Assembly (NCBI GenBank): GCA_948688495.1
Contig: CAPQSW010000053.1
Coordinates: 1 to 13,292 of the forward strand
Direction of reading: 5' to 3'
Length of the DNA stretch: 13,292 bases
Source of the DNA: an uncultured Lachnospiraceae bacterium
GTDB lineage: Bacteria > Bacillota > Clostridia > Lachnospirales > Lachnospiraceae
How positions within the stretch are numbered: position 1 is the first letter of the stretch; each line of letters starts with the position of its first letter. The position numbers and the translations under genes are program-made. Shown piece by piece: positions 12,891-13,292 of the stretch. The notes beneath the pieces are model-generated. The model had not been told where the DNA came from and did no database searches. It worked only from the letters and a program-made list of their open reading frames with translations.

Positions 12891-13292
12891 TCATGTGCCT
12901 GTCCCCTGCAGTAAATTGGGATTGTCGAAAATGTTACCGATGACTTCGCACTCATGCCCATGATAGTTGCCAAAATCAACTGTCAGCCCCTCGCCGTACA
13001 GGGCAAACCTTGCATCTCCTTCGTCCCACTCAACGCTAAAGCATCCGTCTTCTTCATCAATGGAGTCGCTGTGGATTTTACAGATATCTCCCTCAAAAAT
13101 CTTCCTGCCGTCCTTATCAGCCAATCCAGTGTACTGACAGACGGTTTTCGGGACAATTTTATATGTCGTAGTCGAAAGATTATCCTCTATTCTGCGTATA
13201 TGAGTTTCTCCAACCACAACGCAATGATCTAAATCGCCCTCTACCCATTTCCCGTTATCGATTCTTTTTGCCCTGAATAAAATCTCTCTCAT
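12891..13292 (-). CDS. YopX-family phage protein
   Basis: The 133-aa protein begins with MREILFRAKRIDNGKWVEGDL and contains TVCQYTGLADKDGRKIFEGDI, the hallmark of the YopX family (beta-rich proteins of Firmicutes phages and prophages, role unknown). The later VEWDEG and CEVIGNIFDNPNLL segments also fit the family's C-terminal end. The ATG is the last three bases of the window, so the ribosome binding site is outside. Since family members start at this motif, the gene is probably complete. It ends 55 bp before the zinc-ribbon gene and is in the same orientation. Confidence 0.9.
   Translation of the reverse strand: MREILFRAKRIDNGKWVEGDLDHCVVVGETHIRRIEDNLSTTTYKIVPKTVCQYTGLADKDGRKIFEGDICKIHSDSIDEEDGCFSVEWDEGDARFALYGEGLTVDFGNYHGHECEVIGNIFDNPNLLQGTGT

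Noticed and set aside
1..13292. CRISPR arrays, tRNA or rRNA genes
   Set aside because: No regularly spaced repeats and no cloverleaf or rRNA-like sequence noticed on either strand.

Overview
This window looks like the left-to-middle part of a temperate phage or prophage from a low-GC Gram-positive host, most likely a Clostridia/Lachnospiraceae-type gut bacterium. The evidence is AGGAGG-type ribosome binding sites, tightly overlapping genes, PBSX/SPP1-like packaging proteins, a YopX-family protein and an ArpU/sigma-like late regulator. The host assignment is inference from style and families, not from a database match. Every convincing gene is on the minus strand, so the biological order runs from position 13292 down to 1.

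Layout in transcription order. (1) 13292-11109 holds the end of an early/middle block: a YopX-family protein, a small zinc-ribbon protein, an unrecognised 252-aa phage protein, then an ArpU/sigma-like regulator with a C-terminal helix-turn-helix. The gap before the regulator (11700-11846) is rich in dyads. (2) 11108-6333 is a five-gene cassette with an intrinsic terminator at each end: an SSF-family sodium/solute symporter, a PAPS-reductase-family protein, a ParB/Srx-fold protein, a DUF3440-type (IbrA-like) PAPS-reductase-family protein, and a second ParB/Srx-fold (IbrB-like) protein. (3) 6289-2419 is the packaging module: small terminase, large terminase and PBSX-family portal, with overlapping or nearly abutting genes. 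(4) 2429-617 is a phage head morphogenesis (MuF) protein with a bacterial EndoU RNase domain at its C terminus, followed after 1 nt by an 80-aa very acidic protein that is a candidate immunity protein, then a strong terminator. (5) 560-1 is the 5' part of an IS110-family element: the first 100 residues of a DEDD recombinase, preceded by about 260 bp of non-coding DNA where a bridge RNA would be expected.

How the parts may work together. The regulator probably turns on the late genes. The terminase pair cuts and threads DNA through the portal, and MuF is a minor head protein that can carry cargo; here the cargo looks like an RNase toxin with its antidote. The transporter/PAPSR/ParB/PAPSR/ParB set is not needed for virion assembly and looks like a moron-type accessory cassette. 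Its members suggest import of a solute and ATP-pyrophosphatase or sulfur chemistry, but no substrate can be read from the sequence.

The most promising items are the terminator-bounded transporter-PAPSR-ParB cassette with its structured leader, the MuF-EndoU toxin with an unrecognised inhibitor candidate, a repeated palindrome inside the small terminase gene that may be a packaging site, and the non-coding leader of the IS110 element.
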